DNA from: Schistocerca nitens
Lineage: Eukaryota > Arthropoda > Insecta > Orthoptera > Acrididae
NCBI RefSeq assembly: GCF_023898315.1
Contig: NC_064622.1
Coordinates: 349,847,234-349,911,233, forward strand
DNA length: 64,000 nucleotides
Reading direction: 5' to 3'
Shown here: positions 42,468-53,226 of the stretch, piece after piece
Layout: the number at the start of each line of letters is the position of its first letter
Position numbering within the stretch: the stretch's first letter is position 1
Program-made: the position numbers and the translations under genes
Notes under the pieces: generated by a model
Told to the model about the DNA's origin: nothing
What the model saw: the letters and a program-made list of their open reading frames with translations, nothing else
Databases searched by the model: none

Positions 42468-42604
42468 GGTTCAAATGGATCTGAGCACTATGCGACTTAA
42501 CTTCTGAGGTCATAAGTCGCCTAGAACTTAGAACAAATTAAACCTAACTAACCTAAGGACATCACACACATCCATGCCCGTGGCAGAATTCGAACCTGCG
42601 ACCG
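42468..42604 (-). mobile_element. SINE family A, GCGACT/AGTCGC subfamily, 5'-truncated
   Basis: A perfect 13-bp duplication (ttcttggtaagtt) lies at 42455-42467 and 42605-42617. The copy stops within the head after the B box. It shares with the copy at 7635 both hairpin substitutions (gcgact 42492-42497; agtcgc 42515-42520) and the aattaaacc variant, so the two belong to one subfamily. Confidence 0.93.
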
Positions 42605-42879
42605 TTCTTGGTAAGTTTTTACATAGGGTACCATATATCATTTTCTTTTAGTATGACCGTCACAGGGTAAAAACCAGATTTAATTTCATCTGGTCTGTCA
42701 TTAACAGCAAGTCTAAGATAGAAAATAAAGGTAAATCTGACAAGTTGTTCACTTAGCGGCAATAGCAAGCATATGAGGCCAGCCAAACTTGAAGTGGAGG
42801 ATTCGTTGTTTTAATGGTGGCAATACATGAACTCGCAGAAAATTCCATTGTCAAGCCCCATTATTCAAGAGAAAGCTCG

Positions 42880-43505
42880 TGAAATTGTACATAAAAAGTG
42901 AATTCGTGTGTTCTGAGGGCTGCCAATGGCATTTTCGGAGGTGCAATAAAATCAGCACTATCTGTGCCTGTGGGGAGGCATGTAGAGTAAACAAGGAAGA
43001 TGCCGATGAGTGGGTATGGGAATTTCAATCCAAGGTCTCTCATTTATATCACCTAAGAGATGAGCTTAATATGGATGAAGCCCTCATTTTTTTTATCTGA
43101 TGCCTAAAAAAACACTATATGAAAAGTGTGAAAATTGTTATAGAGGAAAATGCAGCAAGAAGAGGCTGACGGTAGGCCATCTATTGTAATTCAAATGGTT
43201 CTCGGAAGCTCCAATGATTAATATTTGGAAAAGTCCACATTGTTTGAAAAATATCAATGTATTCAATTTGCCATGCAAATACGAGAATAACAGTAGAGTG
43301 TGGATGGCCATTTGGTCTTCCATAGCTGGCTCTTGAAGCTTCAACAATAAATGGCTGTGAGAAAGAGAAGTATTTTGCTAACTTTGGACCACTGCTCGAT
43401 GACCTAAAACTTCCCAACACAGAAGTCGTCTTCTTATCAGGAAACAACATGAGTCGTTTACAGCTGTTGGATCAAGGAATAAGTGCCTCAATGAAGCGTA
43501 ATTAA
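42880..43505 (+). pseudogene. pogo/Tigger-like (CENP-B type) transposase relic
   Basis: Frames in series: EFVCSEGCQWHFRRCNKIS (CENP-B-type HTH), EDADEWVWEFQ, then ELNMDEA with the first catalytic Asp near 43075. After a stop, MPKKTLYEK and KKRLTVG follow. CLKNINVFNLPCKYENNSRV and MAIWSS lie near 43240-43310, then LTLDHC (second Asp) near 43385 and a LLDQGI-like block (third Asp) near 43470. Several frame changes. Terminal repeats were not found. Confidence 0.72.
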
Positions 43506-44410
43506 AGGCGCCCACTTGTTAAGTCTTTTAGGGTAGATGGTGCAACATGCATAACACCATTCTTCCTTGCTTAAATGCATGATGGTACAAAAAACACATC
43601 ACTGAACTGGGAAGTCCTGACTCATCCAGGATTAAGGTATATTAGTCGAACCACTCATTGTACGTAATGTGATAGTTTCCACTACGACCAAGAGATGTCA
43701 GAAGTAGCATTGCTCTGTACAGTCCATCTGTTGCGACTGTAATTCCCCACAGTGTGTACAGCATTGCTGGTTTTCGCCCAATGCGACAGAGTGTGTATTT
43801 GTTTCAGTCTTTATGTGATACATCGTTGATTCAGCTTTTTATTACAGGTAAAAAGTGACACTTATACATTCAGAATCACCATAGAATTCACAGTTTTTAG
43901 ATATATTTTGCAGAAGGCGACTATTTCACAGATGACTCAGAGTTCACAATAGGTACTGGAAAGTGACCTCCGAGTTCTCATGTGCTACCATGAGGCGATA
44001 CGTAAATGAACTATTTACTGAACTCAGAATTCTATTATAAGTTCCCCCAGTGTAAACCATAAGTTCTTATTGACATCCGATTATGCTAATCCAGGCCTCT
44101 GTTGAAGAATCAGACTGTGTGAGGTTGCTTGCCTCATAAAAAGTAGTTATGCACGTAAATTATTAACATAAAGTACCGTCATCAAAATTAGTGATTTTGT
44201 CTTAGGAAAGGATTCCTGTGTCAATATATGTAGTCTGAAATACCGGGTAAAATTATGAGATTTATCCTATTTGAAAATTTACATATACTAATAAATCGAG
44301 TTAACGAGATATGCTTCTGAGTATGGACAGATTAATATCTTAACAAATGGAAACGAGTATAACATTAATCTACAACTATAAAACCTAGCAATGCGGATTG
44401 GCACATCCCC
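43506..44410. other. No recognised gene
   Basis: AT-rich; possibly includes decayed 3' sequence of the pogo-like element. Ends at the TTAA that flanks the Kolobok-like transposon. Confidence 0.45.
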
Positions 44411-44984
44411 TTAAGGATACAGGGTACTTTTCTGGCTCAATATTACGTAACAATCAACACATATCTTTCTTCAGGCACTGTTTACATGTTTTACAGATTT
44501 TTTGTTGATATCAAGCAATGCAGTACACTTTTTAAACAAATTAGAAGTATTTTGAATATTTTTGAACCTGCTTAGGGTTATTTAAAAAATTACAAAGAAA
44601 CTGATGCAATTTTTTCCCAGAATGCTTCCTCAAATTGAACTACCATTTAATCCAATGTTATACATTTGAAGGAGACCAAATTGTTACTAGATATGCATGA
44701 CATGATAGCTGAGGTATTACACCTATTTAATTCCACCTATTATGTATATTACAAGAATTTTTAAAATCACATGTTACATTTAATTTCTATAATTTTTTTC
44801 CTAGTAAAAATGTTATTTTTTCTATAACTTAGTTGATTTTGCAATAAAGCTTAGGTCTACTACATAGGTATGGACTATTGCAAGTTACATAAAAAATTAG
44901 AGCAATGCTTTATAAACTTTAGGAAATATTTGTACCTGAATTCTGAAAAATACAACTTGTGGGAAATTGCCAATGAAGATATGA

Positions 44985-47000
44985 GTCAAATTAAACTGTG
45001 CCTCAAAACATTCCTGAAGCATCGTCTTCGTCCTGCACCATTTATTCATCTTCAAGCTTCCTCCTGGCATTCCTTTTAGCACTTCTTGTTTCTTTGGTAA
45101 CTTGAAGAGCGAATCTTTCAGCTTCATGCAAGACCTATTGTCTGTCACATGCAAGCAATTGATCTTCCATATTAGAGCCACTATTTTATGCTAAATTTCT
45201 CAGGACTTCGACCCTTCCTATCACTCCATCATTGATACATATCACAGTATCTAGTACACCAACTTTTAATGTATTTAGTCCTACAAAAACATTCTTCGGT
45301 TATCTTTCCCATATGCAATCGCTGAAACTTTCATTTGTATTCTGAGTGCCCCCATGAAGATATTTCCTAAGCAAAACAGGGTCACTCAGGTTTCTAAAAA
45401 TTGGTTTCATTTCATTCATAACAGGCTCAGGAAGAGAACGCTTATGACGATATATTTAAACACTTTCTTTTGCTTTTTGGTAACCACAACAAGAATCTGA
45501 TCCTTTAGGAGTCCGTAAACAGGGTGGTCATCTGTCGACAACTTATGAAAGTAGGTGGCCCATACAGCTTTTCTCAATGCTGTAACATCATTCAGAGGTG
45601 CAGTTCGTGTAATAGCCAGTCCATAATAACTCTGAAGAAGGTCTACTTCAGTTTCTGTCAATCTGCCTCGGCCAGACAGAGATTGTCCATCAGACAGCAA
45701 TTTTCCTTTCATTTCTCTTCGTAGCTTCCTGACTCTAGCACCCATTCTCTTTTGCACATGTCCACAGAACTCCAGTGTTGTTACCAAGGTATCGCCATAA
45801 ACATTGAACTCATTAATTTTATTGAAAGCTTTAGAGTCCCCCATTGCCTAGGTACTTCGTATATCTAACGTTATAAATGGGCACCGACCTCTGAAATATT
45901 TCTAGAGCTCAAAAAAGTGGTTCAAATGGCTCTGAGCACTATGGGACTCAACTTCTGAGGTCATTAGTCCCCTAGAACTTAGAACTAGTTAAACCTAACT
46001 AACCTAAGGACATCACACACATCCATGCCCGAGGCAGGATTCGAACCTGCAACCGTAGCGGTCTCGCGGTTCCAGACTGCAGTGCCGAGAACCGCACGGC
46101 CACTTCGGCCGGCTTGTAGAGCTCCATCACACACTGTACCTACACTGTAACGATCATTATTCGTAGAAAATTGATGTTCAATATGTCATTCATTGTTACC
46201 ATGCCATCTGCGGCAGTACTTAGATAAGCATACAACATCAACAACTTTTTCATTCTCTAGAGAAGTAGCACTTACAACACCATTCAAGGAACAATGTCCT
46301 CAACGTTGCCATGTCCCATCATGTGCAATAGCAATGTCCTTGGTTCCACTAACATTTACAGTTTTTTCTACTGCACGTTTCATAGATGCCTTAGACACCA
46401 ACATCAAGGCACCTAAAAGTATTTTTATGTACTTGCTGAACCTACGGAGAGGAGGAGGAAGGTCCATCAAACAACAAAACGTTTGAGCAGCCTTTTTTCC
46501 TTTTCCTATTACACGCATTGCATACACTAATATCAAATTCACATTACATGAATTATGCACAGTGTTCGACGTCATTTTCAAGGTAGATTTATTGCAGGAT
46601 CTACACAGGACAACTAATTTTGACGCTAAGCCCTTTCTGCTACTTTGTTGTTCAATTATTTCCAGACAGCTTACACCATCACACTGCTTACATTACACCC
46701 CTTCCTTTATCAAAGGAGATAAGATGCCTACCTCAACAACAACAAATGCACTACAAACAGCGTCATTGTTAACACAAAAATTTGAATCACCAGGAGGCAT
46801 GCCATGTGGGAGCTTCTTCCCTGAAGAACTAATTTCAACAGTGTGGCTTGCTTTGTTTGTGAAATGATTACCACAGAATTTACTTTTATTGAATTTCTTG
46901 TTGCATGGCGTAGTTCGTATTTATTGCACTCTAAAGGCTGTGTACTCCCACAAATATATGCAGCACTTGGGCAACAAACATTCAGTAACATGTGAACAAA
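44985..47000 (-). pseudogene. Kolobok-like transposase, broken
   Basis: N-terminal blocks from about 46.7 kb: KLVVLCRSCNKSTL (zinc-binding Cys pair), then NVNLILVYAMRVIGKGKKAA, TFCCLMDLPPPL and SKASMKRAVEK. DIAIAHDGTWQR (catalytic DGTW) lies near 46310 and SLNGVVSATSLE follows. A SINE then splits the frame. GDSKAFNKINEFNVYGD (second acidic motif) lies near 45835. GHVQKRMGARVRKLRREMKG, SGRGRLTETEVDLLQSYYGL and KAVWATYFHKLSTDD follow. A C-terminal block near 45.35-45.0 kb contains NESFSDCIW-like sequence. A stop follows DGTWQR and frameshifts lie near 45.5 kb. Confidence 0.78.
45911..46116 (-). mobile_element. SINE family A inserted in the Kolobok-like transposase
   Basis: A full-length minus-orientation copy flanked by tagagctc at 45903-45910 and 46117-46124. 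Transposase homology continues on both sides of it (block before GDSKAF on the left, block after DGTWQR on the right). Confidence 0.92.
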
Positions 47001-47337
47001 CTGCTTCAGCGAAGCAAAAGTAAATACCAGCGAAGATAATCATTTACAGACACTATAAACCTGCATTGTTACCAACATATACAATGTATCACACGTATAA
47101 TCGCTGGAAACAGAAACTTCACAGTTCTTTTCGAAACAATACTAGTTTCTGTAACAGAAATAAAGGGGGAGTGCTGACATACATGATCATAACTTTAAAA
47201 TTTGATATGTATAGGTCATTTTCCATTTGAAACCCTATAATGTATATATCAATGCAACCAGGAAAGACTATAGAATTTAATAAAGTCATTAAAAAATTTC
47301 GATTTTTCCATCATTTATAAGTACCCTGTATCCTTAA

Positions 47338-49910
47338 CTGAATGAGAACATGAGATTCTAGGTCACGTTCTTCCCATCGGTATCTGATGACAGGAATAAA
47401 CACGAGAGTGTTGCGATGCTCAATAGGTCAATTGACAACCGTTTAACTTCTACAAACTCCAAGACTGGTCATGCTATGGCCAGAGCTAAATATGTTACCC
47501 ATTCTGCTCTTCTGCTCAACGACAAGGTCCCCAACTGGCTGTCTTCATGCTGCTGTTCTGCGGATCATGTGTGATGTTGGAACCACCATGCCACACGTAC
47601 ACAACACAATTCCGCATTATTATCTGGAGTTCTGGATAAGGTGTGCAATTACTCTGTACAACCCCGTTACAGAGTACTGTGCCCTTATCAGATGGACGCT
47701 GAAATATGAGTGTCCCACTTCCAGCAAAATCTAGTGCAGCTTGCCACTCTGCTGCTGCAGCTGTCCAGTCGAAACATTTTAACAAATTTTTAACCAATGA
47801 GCGCCTCTAACACCTGAGTGGGGATGTGCGGGAAACACTGCTTATGTCGCATCGATCTGGCTAATCGCGGTCGCCTGTAACAGACGACGCTCATCCGAAA
47901 AACTTCCCAGACGCTTCCTTGACACCAGCGTCTAAACAGAAACATTTCGTTCATCTGTCTCATGTTCAAAAAATATGAAATGGCCAATTCAGGGAGGGAC
48001 ATTCCTTGTTAGCAATGTCACACGTGATCCCTTATGACATCCCCAGGGCGACATGGCCAAAGGGGAAACCATGTTTCCCTATGTTATTCACCTGGGGGGA
48101 GAGAAGTTCTGCTTGCCTTGCAGTGTTCTGCCGGAAACGCCACCTGCCCATCGTGCGGCATCAGAGGCCTGCCACTGGAGACCGGCCTGGTGGGGCCAGC
48201 ACTTCCTGGGGTAATGCAGGTTGTAAAATTCGACCTTCAGGCTAACGCGCTGCTGGCTTCACGCCATGGCTCCCAGAGTAAAATCCCGTACAATTATTTG
48301 CATTTTTCGTAATGCACTACATTCTAATTGCTCGCCCCCTTAGCCACCTCTGTTAGCATAGCACGAGGAACCATAAATTTGTTCACATCAGTGCTGCTAC
48401 TTGTCATTACTGCCTTAATTAATTATTCAAAAATGCAAAGTGGTGACTGATATGGGTCTTGCACTCCATATGCACAGCCCATTTAGGTTGCCACTGGCAA
48501 CTTTCCCAATTAATGTGAAGTGTTCAACCAATGCATCCAAACATGTGCTGACAAGAGCAACTTGAACAACACCAAAATAACAACTGAATGCTTATACCCT
48601 GCATAAAACTCAGAAAAGAGAAAAATAAAATGAGAAACGTTAATAGCAATCTAATTAAGACATTAGATTAGGAAAACAGGGGCCTAACTTAATACTGGGA
48701 TACCACTGGGTCCACCTACAGCCAGCTTTAACTCACACCCCAACGGCAACAGCCAGAGAGAAAAAAACAAAACTGTAGCCTAATATATAAAAGAAAACCA
48801 TACTACTAATATGTCAGTTGTCTGTGAGGATTAGCAATGGACATTGTTAACGTCCTCATAAGAATTCGAGCATGGATTAGGGCCACCAGTTCTATTCGCT
48901 CGCTGTTACGATCTATGAAGCGCTGGCCATTATTGTCGTTAGATTCTTGACCTTGTCACTGCTTCCGCCAATTAGTGTGGGTTCTGTCGTCATTGTGACA
49001 ATGAAGGTCATCATTGCCATTATTGTGTCTACCGTTATTTTGGTATTTACTGTTTTACCTGTTTTGATTATCACGTCTCCCATCGTTCCCGCAAGACTGA
49101 TATGGTTTTGTTCATTTGATCTGTTTTTTCCATGTTTGTTGAGTCTTTCTATGACCACCGCGACATCCTGCAGCAGATGTCTGAAAGTACGTGAAAGGTA
49201 GTATAGAGTAACAGATTCATACGATGTATTTTTCCAAATATGGCGTCTCAAGAAACTGATTTTTTCTCATTAAGCCTTAGAACATCTTTATAGGCGTTTT
49301 GTACAGTGAGGCCTCTAGGTCAGGACACATGGTGATTTCGTGTTTGACGCGAGATTGTTCTGCTCGGGACCAGTAAATCGACCTGTATTTTTCTATAAAA
49401 GCCTCATAAGTATCGCAACACTGCAGCGCGTCGCATTTTGTCGATCGCATTGTCGTCCATGTATGTATACAAGACCTCAATTTTTGCGTACAATGGCCAA
49501 GATGCAGGAAACGCTTTCTGAAATTGTCTGTATCAGGCAACGGGTTGAAGTGGACCATCTTCTTTCAACGTCGTAAATTTCCTGATCGACAGATGATGTT
49601 TGCAGTCAATCACTAAATCTGCCCATATATTCTGATGTTCAATGTTTCCTGAAAACTGTGCAAGTTCGACGTGATGGGTCGTTTGCATGAATCAAAACTA
49701 CTCATGGGGACTGAACTAGCAGCAGAATTCATTCTGACATGTTTGTGTCCACCAGTGTGGTCTCTGGGGGGGGGGGGGGGGGTTTGCACAACAGTTTCCT
49801 GTTGTCAGAACATGCATTTCAGTTGTGGTCGCATGCTCAATGGCTTTGATCCTTTGACCAACTGACCCGAATTTATATGCATTTTCTTCCTGAAAAGTGG
49901 TGAATTCTTC
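47338..49910. other. No recognised gene
   Basis: About 2.6 kb. Frames of up to 112 codons occur on both strands without recognisable domains. The stretch around 48000-48250 is GC-richer. A G homopolymer lies at 49767-49782. I could not place any element here. Confidence 0.4.
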
Positions 49911-49914
49911 ACAA

Positions 49915-50085
49915 ACTACGATAATGATCGAAACAGACAAAATTCATTAAAATTTGTGCTATGGCCACGACTCGAACGCGGGTCTTCTTACTTGCTAGGC
50001 AGAAATGCTAACCATTACACCACTGCAGTACAATGGTCAACATAGTTGCACGAACTACCTAAGCTGAGTGCCCCCCCTAACACAA
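49915..50085 (-). mobile_element. tRNA-headed SINE, family D
   Basis: On the minus strand the A-box-like tggtgtaatggttagcatt and B-box-like gcgttcgagtcgtgg lie 30-40 bases apart. A leader (gcactcagcttaggtagttc) precedes them and the body aaattttaatgaattttgtc follows. Boundaries are approximate and no target duplications were found. Confidence 0.6.
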
Positions 50086-50146
50086 ACTTCAACTACTTCT
50101 AACTTTTCATTTAGTTTCAGTAGACAGATGGCGTCTTGGTCAAATA

Positions 50147-51568
50147 CACTCCTGGAAATTGAAATAAGAACACCGTGAATTCATTGTCCCAGGAAGGGGA
50201 AACTTTATTGACACATTCCTGGGGTCAGATACATCACATGATCACACTGACAGAACCACAGGCACATAGACACAGGCAACAGAGCATGCACAATGTCGGC
50301 ACTAGTACAGTGTATATCCACCTTTCGCAGCAATGCAGGCTGCTATTCTCCCATGGAGACGATCGTAGAGATGCTGGATGTAGTCCTGTGGAACGGCTTG
50401 CCATGCCATTTCCACCTGGCGCCTCAGTTGGACCAGCGTTCGTGCTAGACGTGCAGACCGCGTGAGACGACGCTTCATCCAGTCCCAAACATGCTCAATG
50501 GGGGACAGATCCGGAGATCTTGCTGGCCAGGGTAGTTGACTTACACCTTCTAGAGCACGTTGGGTGGCACGGGATACATGCGGACGTGCATTGTCCTGTT
50601 GGAACAGCAAGTTCCCTTGCCGGTCTAGGAATGGTAGAACGATGGGTTCGATGACGGTTTGGATGTACCGTGCACTATTCAGTGTCCCCTCGACGATCAC
50701 CAGTGGTGTACGGCCAGTGTAGGAGATCGCTCCCCACACCATGATGCCGGGTGTTGGCCCTGTGTGCCTCGGTCGTATGCAGTCCTGATTGTGGCGCTCA
50801 CCTGCACGGCGCCAAACACGCATACGACCATCATTGGCACCAAGGCAGAAGCGACTCTCATCGCTGAAGACGACACGTCTCCATTCGTCCCTCCATTCAC
50901 GCCTGTCGCGACACCACTGGAGGCGGGCTGCACGATGTTGGGGCGTGAGCGGAAGACGGCCTAACGGTGTGCGGGACCCTAGCCCAGCTTCATGGAGACG
51001 GTTGCGAATGGTCCTCGCCGATACCCCAGGAGCAACAGTGTCCCTAATTTGCTGGGAACTGGCAGTGCGGTCCCCTACGGCACTGCGTAGGATCCTACGG
51101 TCTTGGCGTGCATCCGTGCGTCGCTGCGGTCCGGTCCCAGGTCGACGGGCACGTGCACCTTCCGCTGACCACTGGCGACAACATCGATGTACTGTGGAGA
51201 CCTCACGCCCCACGTGTTGAGCAATTCGGCGGTACGTCCACCCGGCCTCCCGCATGCCCACTATACGCCCTCGCTCGAAGTCCGTCAACTGCACATACGG
51301 TTCACGTCCACGCTGTCGCGGCATGCTACCAGTGTTAAAGTCTGCGATGGAGTTCCGTATGCCACGGCAAACTGGCTGACACTGACGGCGGCGGTGCACA
51401 AATGCTGCGCAGCTAGCGCCATTCGACGGCCAACACCGCGGTTCCTGGTGTGTCCGCTGTGCCGTGCGTGTGATCATTGCTTGTACAGCCCTCTCGCAGT
51501 GTCCGGAGCAAGTATGGTGGGTCTGACACACCGGTGTCAATGTGTTCTTTTTTCCATTTCCAGGAGTG
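50147..51568 (-). mobile_element. Complete Tc1-like transposon
   Basis: TA at 50145-50146 and 51569-51570. Inverted repeats share cactcctggaaat exactly and match at 25 of 27 positions overall. Length 1422 bp with one intact transposase frame. It is the best-preserved autonomous-looking element in the window. The flanking sequence to the right is gag-like coding of another retroelement. Confidence 0.95.
50302..51324 (-). CDS. Tc1-like transposase, intact 340-residue frame
   Basis: The start is the Met at 51324 (MPRQRGREPYVQL); the open frame extends upstream into the leader, but family homology begins here. HTH 1 is near residues 15-50 (RRIAQHVGREVSTVHR), HTH 2 near 98-112 (VSARTIRNRLHEAGL). 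The catalytic residues are D155 (VFSDESRF), D244 (FQQDNARPH) and E277 (SPDLSPIEHVWD). The spacing D244-E277 leaves 32 residues between them, two fewer than the usual DD34E. The C-terminus is LHGRIAACIAAKGG. The length matches active Tc1 transposases (~340). No stop or frameshift is visible. Confidence 0.92.
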   Translation of the reverse strand: MPRQRGREPYVQLTDFERGRIVGMREAGWTYRRIAQHVGREVSTVHRCCRQWSAEGARARRPGTGPQRRTDARQDRRILRSAVGDRTASSQQIRDTVAPGVSARTIRNRLHEAGLGSRTPLGRLPLTPQHRAARLQWCRDRREWRDEWRRVVFSDESRFCLGANDGRMRVWRRAGERHNQDCIRPRHTGPTPGIMVWGAISYTGRTPLVIVEGTLNSARYIQTVIEPIVLPFLDRQGNLLFQQDNARPHVSRATQRALEGVSQLPWPARSPDLSPIEHVWDWMKRRLTRSARLARTLVQLRRQVEMAWQAVPQDYIQHLYDRLHGRIAACIAAKGGYTLY

Positions 51569-51589
51569 TATTTGTTTACCAGCGGTAAA

Positions 51590-52275
51590 CCCGTTTTAAT
51601 TGCCTGTGACGCTTTTGTGGCAGTGCTTATTTTATTGCTGTGACTGATGTTTTCTTAGCTACTGCAGCATCCGATCTTACCAAACAGGCGTCTCTCTTGG
51701 CAGATATAGCCATTTGTTTGACTTGAGAGACGTCTGCGTGCAGTGAATGTATCTTCATAGTTACCGCCACATGGTTGTCATCGTCTCGTCGACGTAATTT
51801 CTCGTAAATATTACCCAATACAACTCCAAGTTTTTCGTCTGCCGCTTTACTTTCGGCTAATTCTGCTTCCTGTTGCTGTTCTCGTCATCCCTCTAACTGA
51901 TTCAGAAATCCAATAAGTCATACCACTCTGTGTCATGTCGCCCATTCAGCAAGAATGGCGAGTTGACCCTCGACTCTGGTGCACTCTAAGCGTGACACCT
52001 GCTCTGGGGACAGAGTGGGGCAAGATCTTGTGTTATGGTCAATGACTAGATTTCCAGTTCAAGTCTGTCATGTTGTTGAATGTATTCGGCTAAGATTGCC
52101 GAGTCTCGTGATCATGAATGACCTTCACAAGAAACTGTGCTCTCATTGTTCTGAGTCACATAGCTGTCTAACTGTTCCATGAGAGGATTTATAGTTGGCA
52201 ATCCAGTTAACTCATCATCCATAAATTCAATATCGTCGCTTACGAATTCTTCGTCCCCTCCCGTCTGGGACGCCA
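51590..52275 (-). pseudogene. Retrotransposon gag-like N-terminal region
   Basis: From an ATG at about 52273 the minus strand reads MASQTGGDEEFVSDDIEF, then ELTGLPTINPLMEQLDSYV. A stop follows, and then a coiled-coil-like segment near 51818-51630 (YEKLRRRDDD, IHSLHADVSQVKQMAISA). An acidic N-terminus plus coiled coil matches gypsy gag proteins of this genome as I recall them. No protease or RT follows; the Tc1 at 51568 interrupts it. Confidence 0.45.
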
Positions 52276-52317
52276 TGCGCTGTTGCCATTTTTCGGGGTG
52301 GACTCAGCCTCATGATG

Positions 52318-52555
52318 CCAATTGAGGAGCTACTCTACTGAATAGTAGCAGCTCCGGTCACAGAAAACCATCATAACGACCAGGAGAGCGGTGTGCTGAC
52401 CATTCGCCCTCCATATTCGCATTCTCAGCTGAGGATGAGACAGCAGTCAGATGGTCCCAATGGGCCGCTTGTGGCCTGAAGATGGAGTGCGTAAGCTTAG
52501 GGACTGATGACCTCAGCAGTTTGGTCCCATAAGACCTTACCACAAGTTTCCAAAA
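52318..52555 (+). mobile_element. SINE with 5S-SINE body and hairpin 3' domain, 5'-truncated
   Basis: gaggagctactctactgaat, then gcagctccggtcac and gagagcggtgtgctgacc match the body of the 5S-headed SINE at 32968-33285 (reverse complement), without the 5S head. After about 52490 it continues with agcttagggactgatgacct and cagtttggtcccataagacc. This is the same hairpin-forming 3' domain seen in family A (ggggactgatgacc ... gtccc). The copy at 33 kb lacks this domain. Confidence 0.7.
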
Positions 52556-52879
52556 AAATTTCGTAGCCAAGGAGTCTAGCATGGCTCCGCATCAGCAGCA
52601 AGAACTAGCTGGCATTACAAGGTACGAGCAGCGCGAGGTTGCCATCTTGCAGTATCACCATGCATCAAATTCCTCCATTGTCGGATACTGCGTAGAACAC
52701 TGAATGGGACATTTGGTGCATTTTTTGTGCTGTAAAATTGCATGAGATAGTAAATTAACCTCATATATTTAATTCGAGACATTTTAAATTTCAGTTTGCA
52801 TTGAATCGCTGTAGGGAAGTACTGAAAGATGACATAATGGCAATATTCCATTTTGAAATGTTTCCAGGTCAGTGTTAAT

Positions 52880-53226
52880 CAGACGAAGATGCAGACTGTA
52901 GTGTTGACGATCTGGATTACTTGCCAGCTGCATAGCAAAGCAGGGTAATGAGAGTTATGATGATTTGCACAAGTTACAACCATTTCTGTTTATGGTGGGT
53001 TACAATTTCGGTAGTCGCCATCATCCAAGCGAATGTTTTGCATATCAGCTATCAGACGAAGATGCAGACTGTAGTGTTGACGATCTGGATTACTTGCCAG
53101 CTGCATAGCAAAAGCAGGGTAAGGAGAGTTATGATAATTTGCACAAGTTACAACCATTTCTGTTTATGGTGGGTTACAATTTCGGTAGTCGCCACCATCC
53201 AAGCGGATGTTTTGCGTATCAGCTAC
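52880..53226 (+). repeat. 173-bp tandem duplication, two units, about 95% identical
   Basis: Units 52880-53052 and 53053-53226 begin cagacgaagatgcagactgt and differ at only about seven positions plus one base of length. One frame of each begins SDEDADCSVDDLDYLPAA and then stops. The high identity makes this the youngest tandem duplication in the window (or an assembly artefact). Confidence 0.9.

Larger units (their letters stand above)
44415..47333 (-). mobile_element. Kolobok-like DNA transposon with TTAA target duplications
   Basis: Both ends carry ggatacagggtactt as perfect 15-bp inverted repeats (44415-44429 and 47319-47333), and both are flanked by TTAA (44411-44414 and 47334-47337). 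The internal transposase is of the type often labelled 'mutator-like' in arthropod annotations. TTAA duplications are characteristic of Kolobok (and piggyBac), and the coding sequence is not piggyBac, so Kolobok is the best fit. Length 2919 bp including one SINE. Confidence 0.8.

Noticed and set aside
1860-46070. tRNA genes suggested by repeated GGTTCGAATCC-type B boxes
   Set aside because: Each is the head of a SINE with a conserved body and, in most cases, target duplications; none folds as a complete tRNA on reading.
44415-47333. piggyBac assignment from the TTAA flanks
   Set aside because: The coding blocks (DGTW, GDSKAF, HVQKRMG) are not piggyBac-like; Kolobok-like fits both flank and protein.
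47471-48245. Possible jockey-type RT C-terminus
   Set aside because: A few residues (TEYCALIRW) resemble the family, but neighbouring blocks do not follow; support too weak to annotate.
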